A stretch of 64,000 bases of DNA. It comes from Ampelomyces quisqualis. Its lineage: Eukaryota > Ascomycota > Dothideomycetes > Pleosporales > Phaeosphaeriaceae. This document shows, piece by piece, positions 14,200 to 28,018 of the stretch (the stretch's first letter is position 1; every line of letters starts with the position of its first letter). The notes under the pieces are model-generated. The model worked only from the letters and a program-made list of their open reading frames with translations, had not been told where the DNA came from and searched no databases. The DNA lies in contig JAGTXZ010000005.1 of assembly GCA_018398575.1 (NCBI GenBank), positions 1,302,001-1,366,000 on the forward strand, given 5' to 3'. A program made the position numbers and the translations under genes.

Positions 14200-16743
14200 C
14201 GTATTGCAGGTAATTATAAGAATAGGCTACAATATTAATATAGTAGACTAGCGTATATAAGTTAAAGAGATAACAGATTTTATCTAGTATAAGAATATAT
14301 ATAACAAGATTAAATAAGTACATCTATAGGCTAACTACTTAAAGATAATGCGCAGCCTAATAATAGATAAATAGCTTAAGTATACTGTATACTCTAGACT
14401 AACTAACAGTAGCATACTAAGAGAATTCTACAAAGCAACAGCTAGCGCTATATAGAAGAAGATAATCTTAGAAATTTAAGACTACAGCAACAAAGTTAAA
14501 GCTAAACATATAAAAAGATAGCTAACGCTTATAAACTTAGAACTAGAACGCACACAGTTAGTATTAGTAGTCTTAAGTTCTTCTACTGCTTTAGTAACCT
14601 AGCTAATAGGCCTTACTACAATAACAACTAAACTATTACTTAATAATATTAATATCTATATTATAGACAGCGTACATTATTAAACTACCTAGACCTTTCT
14701 ACTTTTAAGGCTAATAATAGCTGCACGTTAACAGCAGCTTAAAGACAGTAACTTTAAGATAAAGCTATAACATCTTAAATACAGTGCACTTATTAAACAC
14801 CTATTATAACTAAAATTTATAGACTAGTATATAGTTAGAACTTTAAAGATATTTAACGCGTTAGCGCTCCGCCTAATTACTAATAATAATAATCTAGCTG
14901 TAACTATTAACTTATATATTAAGATAAGAAGCCTTAAGAGCATTACAATTAAATGCTAGACTCTAGTATAAGACAAAGTTAAGCCTAGTAGTAATACAAC
15001 TTAGAACAGTATATAAATAATAATAGCTAACTATATAATATAGTGTACTTTACTTTAAGTAGCAATAGCAATATTATAAACCTAGTAGGTACTACTAGAG
15101 ACAAGAGGTAAAAGCGCCTCTACTTAGAGCTTAACAATAACACTAAAGACAATAACTATAAATAACAAAAGATAATAAGAGCGCTAGTAGACCTAGCTTA
15201 TAAACTATTAACAAAACCTAAAGCAAATAGTAGCAAACGCTTTAATAGATAAAGTAGGAGTAAGAAGAAGAAGTATAATAGCCTAGACATACGCATTAAG
15301 ACTCTAACTACTAAAATTAAGCGCCTAGAAAAGTAGAACAACAGCACTACAAAGAAAGTAGAGAGAAGTAGAGATAAAGATGCTGCGTAAACACAAAATA
15401 ACGTAACATCTACGCTAATTACTACACCTAGACAAAAACGCAAGAGTGCTATAAAAAAATAATAGAAGTTGCTAGAAAAAGATACTTACTCTAGTAGTAA
15501 AGAAGAATAAAAAAAGTATAATAAAGGTAACAAAAATAAGAATAAAGAGCTCTAGTTAGCAAAACAACTTGCGTTAGAAGAAAGGCTACAGCTCTAAGCT
15601 TTACTAAACGCAAGGTAAGTGCACTATAAAGAGCCTACAACTATAATCTACGCAACTAATATATAAGATAAGACAGCAGATAAACTATAAGCTTAAATTA
15701 AAGTAGTAATAGAACACTGCTAAGAGAACAAATAGCAGAAAGCAGCTAACTTCTTTAGATCTTTACTAGAAGACTTTAAAGATAACGCGCCTATAATACT
15801 ACATTTATTATAAGGACTAACAGTCCTATTTATAGTATACTAACTAACAGAAGCTTATATACTTTACAAAAAAAGAGCTATCTTTAAATAATAGCAGTAT
15901 ATTTAAGAATATAATAAGTATAAGAAAAATAAAATTAGCTATACTTATAATAATTATAAGGTATACGCACTTTAAGAACTAGACTAAAGTGCAAAAGAAC
16001 TAATTAAAGAATAAAACTAGTTAATATAGAGCTAAAGACAATAGTAAAGAATAGTGCCTTATAACAAACTAATAGACATTTCTATATATATACAAAAAAA
16101 ACCCTTTCATGCTAGAAAAGCTATAGTTAGTAGCATCTATAGTAAGTAGATAGAGCTGCGCACTAGCTGCATAGAAGGCTAAAATTATTACTATAGGCCT
16201 CTGCAAATCTAAATAGTACAACTTAAAAGACTCTTTTATACTCTATATCTGCTTTATAGACTATACTCTCTTATAAAGTATAGGCGCACTAACAGTAAAC
16301 AAAAAAATAGAGATAAAGATTAATCTACAAGTTAAACAGCACCTTATAGTGTCTAACTAAAACGTTCTACTACGCAAATTTACAAAGAATAGTAAGAAGT
16401 ATATAGAGACAGTTCTATAGTACATTTAAGAACGCTACATGCTAAAAGTCTACCCAAATACAACTACGCACTATCTAGTACTATCTGCTAGCTAATTTAT
16501 AATTATATACAGCTATATAATACTAGTAAAACGCATACTTAATAAATACTAAACTATAAGACTTATAACTATACGCAAAATATTATTAAAAGGTAGTAAA
16601 GTAAGCGTAAGAGATACTCTTAATATTCTTAGCTATATAGTAATATAGAAACGTATTATCTTTAACAAGTTTTATAACTGCAAATCTAAGAATACTATTA
16701 TAAGTAACTTATACAAGACTATTTAAAGCAAGAACTATAGTTA
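14200..16743 (+). pseudogene. Decayed large coding region, truncated by the chimeric small element
   Basis: On the plus strand a frame is followed for about 800 codons, with stops nearly all TAG/TAA. A Lys/Arg/Glu/Gln-rich stretch lies around 15,230-15,620, and a more compact stretch with KKPFHARKAIV lies near 16,096. The frame runs into the small element at 16,744. In copy 2 the same frame resumes beyond that insertion; here it does not, because gypsy sequence follows. Family not recognised. Confidence 0.35.
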
Positions 16744-17609
16744 CGTTAGGAAAATTTAAGATTAATCTGATTAGCCTGATTGCCGCAACCTGCGGCAGCC
16801 TAACAGCAATACTGTCTACTAGACAATTTGCCAAAGTTGCCCTACTTACTTCTAGTCGCTAGCGACCTGACAGCAACCTGACAGCGACCTGATAGAGTCG
16901 CCAGATCTAACAGAGTCGCTAGTGTCGCTAATGTCGCCAATTTTACTCACGTAACTGTATTGCTGTATTTTCATGATTACGTAAGTAACCTAAAAATACA
17001 AAATATAGAGCGGAAGTCCCTCTTTAAAATGCACTATTTAGAATTTTTGCAGCTGCTCTAGTTATTGAGATATAGCGCGTTAAAGTTATAAACTTTTTTA
17101 AAAAAACTTTAAAGTACGTTCAACACAATAGATCTCAACGCCCACACTATAATATACTAAAACAAAATTATTCTAGAGTAAAATCTACACTTTAGTTACT
17201 ATTTCTTTAAAAAAAAATATAATATATTATCTAGTTAAAGTGCTAGAGCTTTAGCGAAAACAAGCCTTAGCAAAGAACATTAAAAAGTTACAAACTTTAC
17301 TGCCGTGCATCTCAGCAACTAGAGCAGCTATAAAAATTCTAAATAGTGCGTTTTAAAGAGGGAATTAAGCTCTATATTTTGGGTTTTTAGAATAATTACG
17401 TAATTGCGCGGGTAGGGCAAGTGGGTCCAGTGGATCAGGTGGATTAATTTGGGCGTTTTAGGCTAAATAGGCAGCTAGAACAAATAGGGGACCCTAGGGA
17501 CAGTTAAGTACAGTTAAGAACTGTCTGGTTAACTGTTCTGACAGTAGGTTGACCGTTCCAACAGTGTCGCTAATGTCGCGGATGTTGCCAACGTTGTATT
17601 TTCCTAACG
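16744..17609. mobile_element. Small non-autonomous element, chimeric copy
   Basis: Ends are CGTTAGGAAAA (16,744) and TTTTCCTAACG (to 17,609), the same TIR as the giant element. About 230 bp at the left and 200 bp at the right resemble the giant element's termini, so it is an internally deleted derivative. It is preceded by TA but followed by CT, so the target duplication does not match. The left part is identical to 37,862-38,156; from 17,039 it differs at roughly one base in ten. It is richer in TCG, CGA and TGA than its surroundings, so it inserted after most of the mutation. Confidence 0.75.
16976..17404. mobile_element. Nested 429-bp fold-back MITE (copy 1)
   Basis: It begins ATTACGTAA and ends TTACGTAAT, with arms of about 120 bp forming an imperfect hairpin. 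The block around 17,001-17,075 (AAATATAGAGC, CCCTCTTTAAAA, GCACTATT) recurs inverted around 17,310-17,385. The identity break between the two tandem units (17,039) lies within its left arm. Confidence 0.7.
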
Positions 17610-20600
17610 CTAGCTTTAAGCAACGTCTCTTTTCCTTATTACAGCGTCTTTATCTATAAGCCTATTTTAGAGCTACTTTGTTTCTTTCTCTTTCTATAGT
17701 AGTACATCTTTCTACTAAGTTGCAAGAGAAGTAGTTAACGTAGTATCTTTATTTGCAAGCATATTTTAGAGCTACTCTATTTCTTTCTCTCTTTATAGTA
17801 GTATATTCTTCTACTAAGCTGCAAGAGAAGTAGTTAACGTAGTATCTTTGTCTGTAAGCACGTTTTAAAGCTACTCTGTTTCTCTTTTCCTCTGTTATAG
17901 TAAATTCTCTTGCTAAGCTACAAAGAAAGTAGTAAGTACTAAGTCTTTTTTGTCTTTAGTTTCTAAAGTAGAAGTAAATAATTAGAAGGTCTAGGACTAT
18001 ACCTACGCGTCTACTCTTCCTTAAAAAAGATCTTGTTCTTTTCTAGAAAGAGTATCTGCTCTGCTATTAACGTTTCTTAAGTAGTATTAGAATCTAACAT
18101 TAAATATGCTAAAAAACTCTGCCTAGTAGATATATCTTTCTGTTAGTAGTTATATAGTAGTAAAGTATTCTAGGTTCTTATAATCTATAAGTACAGTAAA
18201 ATGTTTTACTCTCTAAAGTTTAGTTTTCTACTACTCTAGGCACTTAACTATAGCTAACAGCTCCTTGTTATAAATAGTGTAGTTAGCTTCTGTAGCTGTG
18301 TTCTTTGCTAAGTAGTAAGCTACAGCCTAGAAGCGTCTATTTCTGCTGTATTAAGACAGTACTCTTTTAGTTAACTATCTTAAGAGATTATATTCTACTA
18401 CTATCTCTAGCTTTATATTAAAGTTTGCTAAAGATAGTTCTACTACAAAAGCTTCTTTTAGCTTATTAAAGGACATCTGTTGTTTAAGGCCTTAGTAGAA
18501 GGTTACGCCTTTTCTAGTCAGCCTAGTTAGTAGGGCAGCTAGCTCTAAGAAGTCTTTTATAAACTGTTAGTAAAAGTTAGCAAAGCTAATAAAGCTCTAG
18601 ACCTCTTTAACTGTCTTAGAGAGCTCTTAGAAACGTATAGCAGCTACTTTCTTAGGGTCTATACTTATTCCTTTCTTAGCCTTAATAATAAATCTAAAGT
18701 ATTTAGTCTTCTTTATACTAAACTTACTTTTCTTTATATTAAGGTATAACTCTACTGCCCTAAGTTTCTAGATTACTAGCCTTACCTTTTTCTTATAGTT
18801 TGCCTTAAACCTACTTATATATATTAACATGTTCTCTATATAAGCTAAATAGAAATTATCTAAGTGTTTTCTTAGTGTCTAATTAATATATTTCTAGAAC
18901 GTACTTAGAGCGTTTGCAAGTCTAAAGGGTGTTACAAGCTACTTATAGAGGCTAAAGCGCGTCTAGAAGGCTATCTTCTATTTATCTTCTTTAGCAATCC
19001 TAATCTTATAGAATGCTTAGATAACATCTACTTTAGTAAACTATTTAGCTTTAGCAATCTAGGCTAAGGTTTCTTAAATAAGTAGAAGTAGGTATTAGTC
19101 TTTCTTTGTAATTGCGTTAAGGGCCTAGTAGTCTACACAGAACTACAGGCCCTTCCCTAGCTTCTTTACAAACAGGACTAGTGTAGAGGCGCTTAACTAG
19201 CTTACCTATATAAAGCTACAGTCTAAGTAAAAGGTAAGCTCTTTTTAGAGTATAAGAAGTTCTTCTTTTAACATACTGTATAGTAGGCTCTATAGTACCT
19301 CTACAGTCTTTTTATCTTTTTCTACTAGCTTAATAGAATAATTAATAGTAGGTCCTCTTACTAGAGAGAGTTAGTTTGCTTTCTCGCGTAAAAAGGTTTT
19401 GTATTCCCCCTTTAGGTAATCTAAGAGCACTAACCTAGGGTCTACTTAGGGCTTAGTTTTTAAGGCCTTTTAGATATCTGCTATTAACGCAGCGTAAAGG
19501 TAGATAGATTTGTCCTTCTAGCTCTATTGTAGCTAGGCTAAGTACGTAGCTGCTGTAATACTTTATAGTAGAAAGAGTTTTCTTTCCTCTTAGCTTCTAA
19601 CTTGCGTTTAAGTAGAGTAGATGTATATTAATTTCTTTACTAGTGTAATAGTAACATTGTGCTAGTTTATCTATAGTTAACCTAGGACTAAGTTATATTT
19701 CTTGTCTCTATCTAGTTTATAGGCCTACAGTGTCTTCTTATGCCTATTAATATTAATTCTTATCTAGACAGCTGTCTTTATCTAAGACTAAGCTCTAGTA
19801 ATCTTAATAATTTCTCTTAGAGCTATTAACTTGCGCTCTAACTTATTCTTACAGATAAACTTAGTTAAGGTTATAGCGTAGGTAAGACACCTAGTATTAA
19901 TTATTGTAAAAGTAACTGTTGTTTTATTAACAATAGTGTATATAGTAATAGGTTTTCTATCTAGCTATTTTCTTTAGAATTGTTAAAATCTCTTATCCTC
20001 TTTTAGTGTTATATTACTATACTCTTATCTGTGCCTTTAAATAAGAGTTACTTGTTTTCTAAGCTTAGAGTATTTTCTAACGCGTTCTCTTCTTCCTTAC
20101 TCTATGCCTTAGCTACTATAGCCTTAGCAGGTTTTAAAGGCAAGGATAATTTATATTTACTAGCGTAGTGTTCTAACTTGCTGCAGTAGAGGCATAAGTT
20201 GTTTTGTCTCTAGTAAGACTGCTTTTTTGCAGTAGCCTACTTAGCTTTCTTTCTTTTAGAGGATTTTCTCTTAGTTCTTCTAGAATGTCCTCTTGTAGGT
20301 TCTTAATTTATAGGTTCTCTAACGTTCTGTCTTTTAGTGTGCTTGCTACTAAGTTTCGCCCTGTATAAGTTTTCCTTAATAATTACTACTCTGTCTATAA
20401 GGTTATAGATTTCCTATTTAGGTTTAGTCTCTATAGAGATTATCTTGTCTTACAGGTCTAGCTAGATAGCGCTTAAGTACCTTATTTTTAAGTTTACTTT
20501 GTTGTCTTCCTTGCCTGTGTCATAGGCTAGCCTTATAAACTCTGTATTAAAGCTCTAGAAAGAAGACTTATTCTATTAGATTATTTAGAGTTTCCTTTGT

Positions 20601-21528
20601 AATCTTTTGTTGTGTAGCTTGTTACTAAATTAGCTGTTTAGGAAGTCCTAAAGTTCTTCTGCAGAGCCCTAAAGGTTCTAGGTTACCTAAGATAGAGCTA
20701 TACTAGCTGCTAACCTCTTAAGGCAGTTAAAGATATAGCCTGCTTAAAAGCCTAGTTTTATACTATTGTGTTCTAGTTTGTACTTTATTTAAGCCTTAAA
20801 GATGTAGTAATCTTTTTAATCTTTTCTATACGCTTCTAGGTTAAGGACTTTGTAAGTCTTTTAGAGCAAGAGAAAGCTTTCTAAGAGGGTCTATATAAAG
20901 CTAGAGGTTTCTAGAGTTAATTAGGCTGTAAGCCTTGTAACTTATTCCTGCAGATTTCTTACTAGTAATACTAAGTCTAGATCTACGCTTATAAGAGACT
21001 TTCCTTTTCTATTATTAGAGGGTCTAGCTGCTAGAGAGTTATATACTTTCTGCTAGGCAGGTGTTCTCTTAAGGCTGTTTAACAGCAATTGTTTCTTAAT
21101 CTATTATTTTTCTAGGTCTAGGAAGTTGTTAATAATTATCTAATTAAACTTGTTCTTAATAACAAACTTAAGGACGCTGTTGCGTCTTATACAGATAGCT
21201 TGTACTATTATATTCTATACTGTTATAGAAACAGTTACTTGTTCTATACTAGAGGTTACTAATAGCTCTTTAGCCTAGTTAGGTTTAATAAATTTAATTA
21301 TAAGGAGTAGACCCTAAGAGTAGATACTAGGAAATAAAGACGTAAATTTGTAACCTATCTTAATTACTACCTAGAAGGTTTTTATAGTTCTAAGGCAGTC
21401 TAGACTAGAGGGTTTAGGCGCTCTAGTCTAGAATTGTTTTTAGTATTCTAGCCTAGAGGATTTTTAGCGTTTTAGTTTGGAACCTTTTTAGTGTTCTAGT
21501 TTAGTAAGCTAAGGTTTTTCTGTAACTA
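17610..21528 (-). pseudogene. Decayed Ty3/gypsy retrotransposon (gag-pol, no integrase)
   Basis: Domains run right to left. The gag zinc knuckle at 20,153-20,194 reads CLYCSKLEHYASKY, with the last Cys changed to Tyr. The reverse transcriptase contains FCVDY*ALNAITKKD near 19,120 (consensus FCVDYRALN). Its catalytic YIDD has become YIEN at 18,831-18,842. RNase H shows NKELLAIVKCLE near 18,260, followed by a block ending NSRADTLSRKEQD near 18,060. Stops replace Gln, Trp and Arg codons. Sequence after RNase H is a 99-bp minisatellite, then the element is cut at 17,610 by the small transposon, so integrase and the 3' LTR are missing. The 5' leader runs to 21,528. Confidence 0.85.
17640..17940 (-). 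repeat. 99-bp (33-codon) repeat at the end of the gypsy polyprotein
   Basis: The block TTTTA(G/A)AGCTAC recurs at 17,665, 17,764 and 17,863, a 99-bp period. Since 99 is divisible by three and the array lies downstream of RNase H on the coding strand, it probably encoded a 33-residue repeat. Units diverge by transitions. Confidence 0.8.
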
Positions 21529-24500
21529 CGTTAGGAAAAATCAAGATTTATCTAGTTAGCCTGGTTGCGGCAACCTGCGGCTGCCTGATAGTAATACTAT
21601 CTACTAGACAATTCGCTAAAGTTGCTCTACTTACTTCTAGTTGCTAGCAACCTAACAGCAACCTAACAGCAAGTTGCCTGTGTTACCTATATTACCTGTG
21701 TTACTAGTATTGCTAGTGTTACTAGTGTTACTAGTGTTGCTAGTGTTGCTAGATTTAATAGTTAAAGACTATTAAGTACTATAGCACTAGTAGAACTATA
21801 TACTGTAGCTAGCTACTTATGTCTTTACACTCTTATAGTGTAGGCTAACTAAGCTAGTCCTTCTTGTCTAGTTATGTAGGCTTTTTAATTAAGTATAGTA
21901 TAGTTAAATTACACTCCTTTAAAAGGGGACTAGCCTAGACGCAGCTACCAGACTTAACGTTCTATAGGGCACAGGTTAGCAGGTACACAACACGCTCTAT
22001 GTATAGATAGCTATAACTACTACTACTACTTGTAGAGTAGTAACTATCTTACTAGTTAGTTATGTTAGGATTATATACTATATCTACTAGTGCTGCACTA
22101 TCTACTATAGTAGTCTACACTATTGCGTTATATTAAAGCTAACCTAACAGTATCTACGTGTTATACTAGCAAAAGCATATTAAGTTATTATAACATTTAC
22201 TACGCCTACTATTTATAACTACTTAATAACACTCTATTTCTTCTTTATACTATTATACTAACTTATTGCACTTATCTAGTTCTAGTTACTATTTCTCTTT
22301 AGTTAAGGTAATTACGTTAAGTATATTACCTTTAATTACAATATTATAGGCCTGCGTTAAAAATTCTTCTTATGCGTCTTCTACTATAATGCTCTAGCTA
22401 CTTCTATAGTTCTTAAACTACAGCTGTTTATCTACCTTATAAAGGTATTTTAGTGCAAGTTTATCTATATGTATGTACTCTTCTAGTAAAACATCTTTTA
22501 CCTTACCTAATACTTTACGCACACGTATATAGACAGTACTTTATACAAGTTATTATATATTGTATTACATTTAGACTTACTTACATTATTAGTGTCTTTA
22601 TGTAAGACTTTTTCTCTCTCTCTAACGTCCTTCTCTATATTCTTTTCTATTAAGCAGTTTACCTTCTCCTTCTCTTTATTGTTATAATTGTCTATAAGCG
22701 CATTATAGTAATCTTGCTCCTCTTCTATATAGTTAGCTAGGATATTATCTATGTTATTATTATAGGTATTCTTTAGCACTAAAAGGTAAGCCTTGTTATT
22801 CTCTTATTAGTTTATGTGTACAGTAATATCCTGTTATATATTATCCTATATAAGAATCTATTAAATACCTCCTAAGTTCTTCTATTTTTTGCAAATAGTA
22901 TTAAAGGAGTCTACTTTCTATTAGCTAATACTATGTATAGAACTTGTAACATACCTTCTACAGTGTGTCTATAGAAGAGTATAGTTTTCCTAGTGCTATT
23001 GTTATTAAATTCTCTTATTACGTTAAATATAAATAAGCCTATTAGTACTACTATATTTGTACTTAGTTTATTAAACTTCTCTTAATTTCTAGTTATTGCA
23101 GCAATGCTCTATTTTCTGTTATTATAGAATAACTATGCTATTACTACTACAAGACTAGGGTTTAGAAATCTAGCAGATTTGGGCTATCTTTAGTTAGCTA
23201 GCATAGCTGTTTTAGAGGTATACTTGCGTTCTTTAGGTCTTATAGTAGGTAAACAAAGTCTTTAAGCAGTTTGCTAGGCTTAAGAACCTATCTATCTAGG
23301 TACTTTAATGTATAAGTACTAGTAATTTCTAGTTATTCTTGCCTTATTATGTAGGTCTGCAAGTCGCTATATATATCTAGCATCTAAGCGCCTACTGTTA
23401 GCTACTATCGTTAGTAGGCTGCAATAGTACCTATATAGCAGGCAGCTTCTTTGTATAGTATTAAGCTAATATATAATTAAACTAACAATAGTAAAGTATT
23501 CTATACTTCTATCTAAGTATCTAGCAGTATTTAGGCGTATATATGCCTACGTGTATTAAGCTATAGCGTTATTACTATACTGCATAGCGTCTTTCTATTA
23601 TTAGTAAGTAGTTGCGTTACTAGGATAACTCTTGCCTTCTCTAGTATAGTCTTATTTTCTAGTAACACACTTTCCTTTGCCTAACGTTTTTCTTTCTTCT
23701 ATAGTAGTAACCTAAATAGGTCTACACTAGATAAGAAGAGTTGCAACTCTATAATAGTTAGAACTACTTATTTATATATAGCAAGGCATCTTCCTATAAT
23801 ATAATAGCCTTAAGTCTAATAGTAGTTTTCTTTTAACTACTAACGTTTTCTATATATTAGTTCTATAGGTTTTTAGTTTGTGTTAGCTTATTATGCTTAT
23901 ACTACTACTGCGTCTAGATTCTTTTTGTTAATAAGCAAGTAAAGCTGCAGATCTAAAAGTATATAGTATTTAATCTCTAGGCTATCTTATTAGGTAACTT
24001 TTTAGTTAGGCTAGTGTAGTAGTTAGTTGTATATCTGTTTTAACTCTAAAGTTAAGGCTTAAGAATAGTAGCGTTAGAGTCTAGACAGTTTTTAGTCTCT
24101 GCAGCGTCTTAGTTTTTAGTATATTAGTTCTAGAGTTACATCCTCTAGGAGGCTAACCTTTACACTATTATCTGTTAGTGCTTGTTTTAGCGCTTGTTTA
24201 GATAGAGACATAGTGTACTGCTAATATTACTTAAATTTACTGCTTAGTACAGAGTATATAGAGCAAGCGCTTACTCTTTAAATATTAGAGAACTATTAGC
24301 AAGAGTAGCAGAAGTAAGCAATATGTGTAGCGTAACAGAGTTTTTACTTTGCAGGTATAAGTAGGGTTTTTGTAACATATATAGTCTAATATTACCTTAA
24401 ATTCTACTAGAGTGTAGTAGTTAGGCTATTTAATTAGATAGCCTCTTGTCCTTAACTGCGTGCTAGCGTACACAATAGTTATCTACTATTAGCACAAATA

Positions 24501-25317
24501 GTAGTACGCACAATACAGGCAATTAGGTACTCTTCTATTCTTAACTAAATATTAGCGTACACAACAGTTATCTACTATTAGCATAAATAGTTGTACGCGT
24601 AATATAGGCGATTTAGTAGCTCTATACGCAGAAAACTATTTACCTAGTAAGTTGTTAGTACAGATTTAGTATGCTACTATACTAGTTATATTTATAGTTT
24701 AATTGTAAATAACGCCTAGTATATCTTTAATGCAACTGTCTCTTATAATGCGCTGTGCTAGCGTGCCTTTATAGATATCTATATTTATGCCTATCTATCT
24801 TCCTTCTTTATATAGTAATATATACTATTGCATTTACTTTTAAAGCCTAATTAGTGCTCTAATATCTGCACAAATAAATTATAATTAAGGTTATTAATAT
24901 ACTTATCTATTACTAGCAGGTTATAGTATGCATATAACAGCTAGTTTGTCCTAATAAGAGTATGCTTGTTTCTAGTTGCGTTTAATACTAATATAGTTGT
25001 TATATTAGGTGTGATTTGTGTTATACTTAACTCTTTGTTAACTATTTCTATTATCTTTCTACGCAGGTTTCTATCTAGCAAAGCTTACTCCTAATTATTA
25101 TTTAGTTTAGTTTTATTCTGTTATAAGCGCATTTGATAGGCTGCGTTATAGTTACATTAGACAGTAAAGTGTGTAATTGTCTAGATAAGGCAACTATTAG
25201 CTGTGTTCTATAGTAGTCTATTCTGTTATAATGCAATTGCTCTTGTAATTTACTATAAGTGTTCTTTTACTATAGTTGTCTATAGAGAACAGCCTAGTAT
25301 CTTCTGCCTCTTTATCT

Positions 25318-28018
25318 CTTATTTTACGTTAGAGTATATTAAGTTGTATTCTTCTGCTATTAGTTGCATTATATTATATATGCTGTCTTTTAACAATTAT
25401 ATCTAGTATTACTATAGTAGTGCTATTCTCCTGTCTGCACTAACTAGTAATTCTAGGTAACTATTGCAATATCTCTGTAATACTTACGTACGTAGATAAG
25501 AGTTGCTAGTATTACACATTTGTAGTAGTATATAGTATGTAGTAAAGAGGTTGCGTTAGCAGCCTTACGCTACAGTCCTATGTTATAGCACTTGTTATGT
25601 TAGTAGGTTTGCGTTCTATTAGGTATATTAAAGTAATAGTAGAGCTATTATTAGATATATAATTCTATTTACTATATCTAATGCTATATACTAGCTGTCT
25701 TGCTACATTTACTTCTGTTTATAATTCTACACTATACGTATCTAGTCTTAATTAAACATAAAAGAATACAGTCTATTATATTTATTCTAATTAATGTAAT
25801 TATTTACAAAGTATAAAACAAGAACCTTATTATTAAGTATAGGTAGATCCTTTAGTACTAGGTGCATAGGGCAAATAATAGTTGTTATGTTATATACCTT
25901 AAATGCTTGTAATATACGTTACTTAGTCTTTATACTATATATGTAGTGGTGCACACTTAGCATCTCTATTATATTATTAATTTAACTATTATTATTAAAT
26001 ACTATAACCTTACAGAAGGCACCTATATACTTATATTTCTTTCTATTCTTGTCTTAGTGTTTATTATTAATAAATGTAAGTATTAAGTGTACTTAAGCTA
26101 TAGCTCTACTATTTGCAACAGTCTAAGATAGTTGCGTATAGTCTTTATATTTAAACTCTTACACCTACACGTAATCTTTGCGCTATTTTCTAGTCTTATA
26201 CTAGTTAGGCGCGTATTGCATAATGTCTTCTTTGTAATATTTAAAGTTATTATAGCGTTTACTTAATAGCCTTAAGCATTTTATAGAAGAGTGTATTTTT
26301 ACATTTATCTTGTTTACCTAGTAAGAGTTAAAGTTTTATCTATCTTTATTATATAGAGTAATAAGGCAGCTAGTTACCTTCTAATAGTAGTATTAGACAA
26401 ATACTATAGCAGTATATGTAAAGTCTAGCAACGTAATATATACAGTAACCTTACTAAGGGGCAGTATAATAGAATTTAGTAATATGCCTAGTATAGACTA
26501 TCTAAGTTGTTTAAATAGTATTGCTATTAACACACTTATAGTAAAGGTATGCTTGCGCTAGTTAGCAGTAGTGCACTGTTAACTTTAGTCTATAACTGTC
26601 TTGTGTTTAAACGCTATAAGCGCAAGCTGTCTAGAGTTATAGAAGCAGATCTACGTAAGAAAATCTTTCTTATTTGTTATTAGATAGAATTGTTTTACTA
26701 TTGTAATAAAGTAGGCCTTACTGTTTATTCTAGTGTATATACTATTAAGAGCTCTATATATATAGATATTGTTAATAATATAAGTTAGCGCGTGCTATTT
26801 AGAGTAGTTAAAATCCTTTTCTTCTCCTTGCGTCTATCTAAAAGGTTAAAACTCTTCTTTTAGAATATCTATTTGTTTAATAGCTAACAATATATACCCT
26901 AATATATTTTTATTATAACTTTTATATTATAAGAGTACTAGCAGATTGCACGCAGCCTAGATAAAATGCAACACGTACAGTGCCTTAGTTACTAGTAGAA
27001 AAGATACTACTACTACAAATTAGCAAATTACTACTTTTTGTTCTGCGCTAGTCTACTGTAACACTTTTGTAAAAGCCCTCTTGTTATTAAACTGTTTTAG
27101 TCTAGTGTTATACTTAACCTAGCAAAACCTTTTATTTAACTAGGTACAGCTATTATCTTTTGCTACTAGAACTGCAGTACTATTCTAGCTCTTCTTTTAT
27201 CTAAGGTATATATCTATTAGCATGTCTTCTATAAATTCTAATATCTTTATAACTAACCTCTTAAGTAGTAGATGCAATATATCTGTAGCTAATAACTTAT
27301 ATATATTAAAGTTGTAGTAATTTTAGCTAAAGCACTCTACTAGATAAACGTAATCCTTATATCTTTTATTAAGATAATAACTCTATTGCAAGCGTATATA
27401 CTCTTCTGTTTACTATAGATATTTGTTGCATAAGTTCTCTTGTTTGTCTAGTAGTACTGTGCATTAAGTATAGTATCTGTTTTTCTTTATACCTATTAGT
27501 AGCACTTGCTCTTTATAGTTAGCTAGAATTGTATAAATAGTTAGGTAACACTATTGCGTTTATTAGTTAGTACACTCTAGCTGTATACTGTATTTAGCAG
27601 CCTCTTTAAGTACTGCAGTTACTAGTTAGTATCTATCTTCTATAGTAACCCTCTGTTGTTAACGCTGTAGTTAGTACTTACGCAACAACAGTTTACTTAT
27701 ACAGTAATAATATACTTTACTCTTTAGAATAGAATCTAGGAGCCTAGCTGTTAGGATAAATCTAGCTAGTAGTATCTTAGGTATTATTCTGCGTTGTTAT
27801 GCCTTATAGTTAAGATTCCTAATAGTAATATATATTAGCTATACTACTACGTTACTAGATATTATAGATAACTATATTTTATCTACTACTAGTATAACTA
27901 GCACAAGAGTTATACTATTTAGTAAGCGCTATTGTATTAACTACTACTAATCTTCTAAGTGTAGTTTATAATACACTCTTATAGGTTTGTTAGGCGTGCC
28001 TGTAAAAGAACAGCTAGG
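25318..28018 (-). pseudogene. Decayed long coding region, unidentified (copy 2)
   Basis: Same sequence as 4,200-6,900, inside the complete giant element. Any attempt to identify the protein should use this copy, because both element ends are present. Confidence 0.35.

Larger units (their letters stand above)
411..17038. mobile_element. Giant TIR element, copy 1 (right end missing)
   Basis: The left terminus CGTTAGGAAAA at 411 is preceded by TA. About 230 bp of terminal sequence follow, resembling the left end of the small element at 16,744. The interior carries minisatellites, a pogo-like transposase remnant and long decayed reading frames. The copy stops within the chimeric small element, so its own right terminus is absent. 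See 21,529-40,551 for the complete copy. Confidence 0.6.
1..21118. repeat. Tandem 21,118-bp unit, copy 1
   Basis: The sequence from position 1 is found again from 21,119, with a constant offset of 21,118 and no indel wherever I compared. This includes every open stretch, the minisatellites and the element ends. Identity holds through 17,038 and breaks at 17,039, inside a small transposon. The rest of the unit (17,610-21,118) is gypsy sequence seen only once here, although its counterpart should lie left of the window. The left edge of the true duplication is therefore outside the window. I compared by eye over many lines, not base by base. Confidence 0.93.

Noticed and set aside
15198..15443. 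81-codon minus-strand frame with membrane-like composition
   Set aside because: It is the complement of a Lys/Arg/Gln-rich decayed plus-strand coding region, which makes an artificial Leu/Phe-rich frame.
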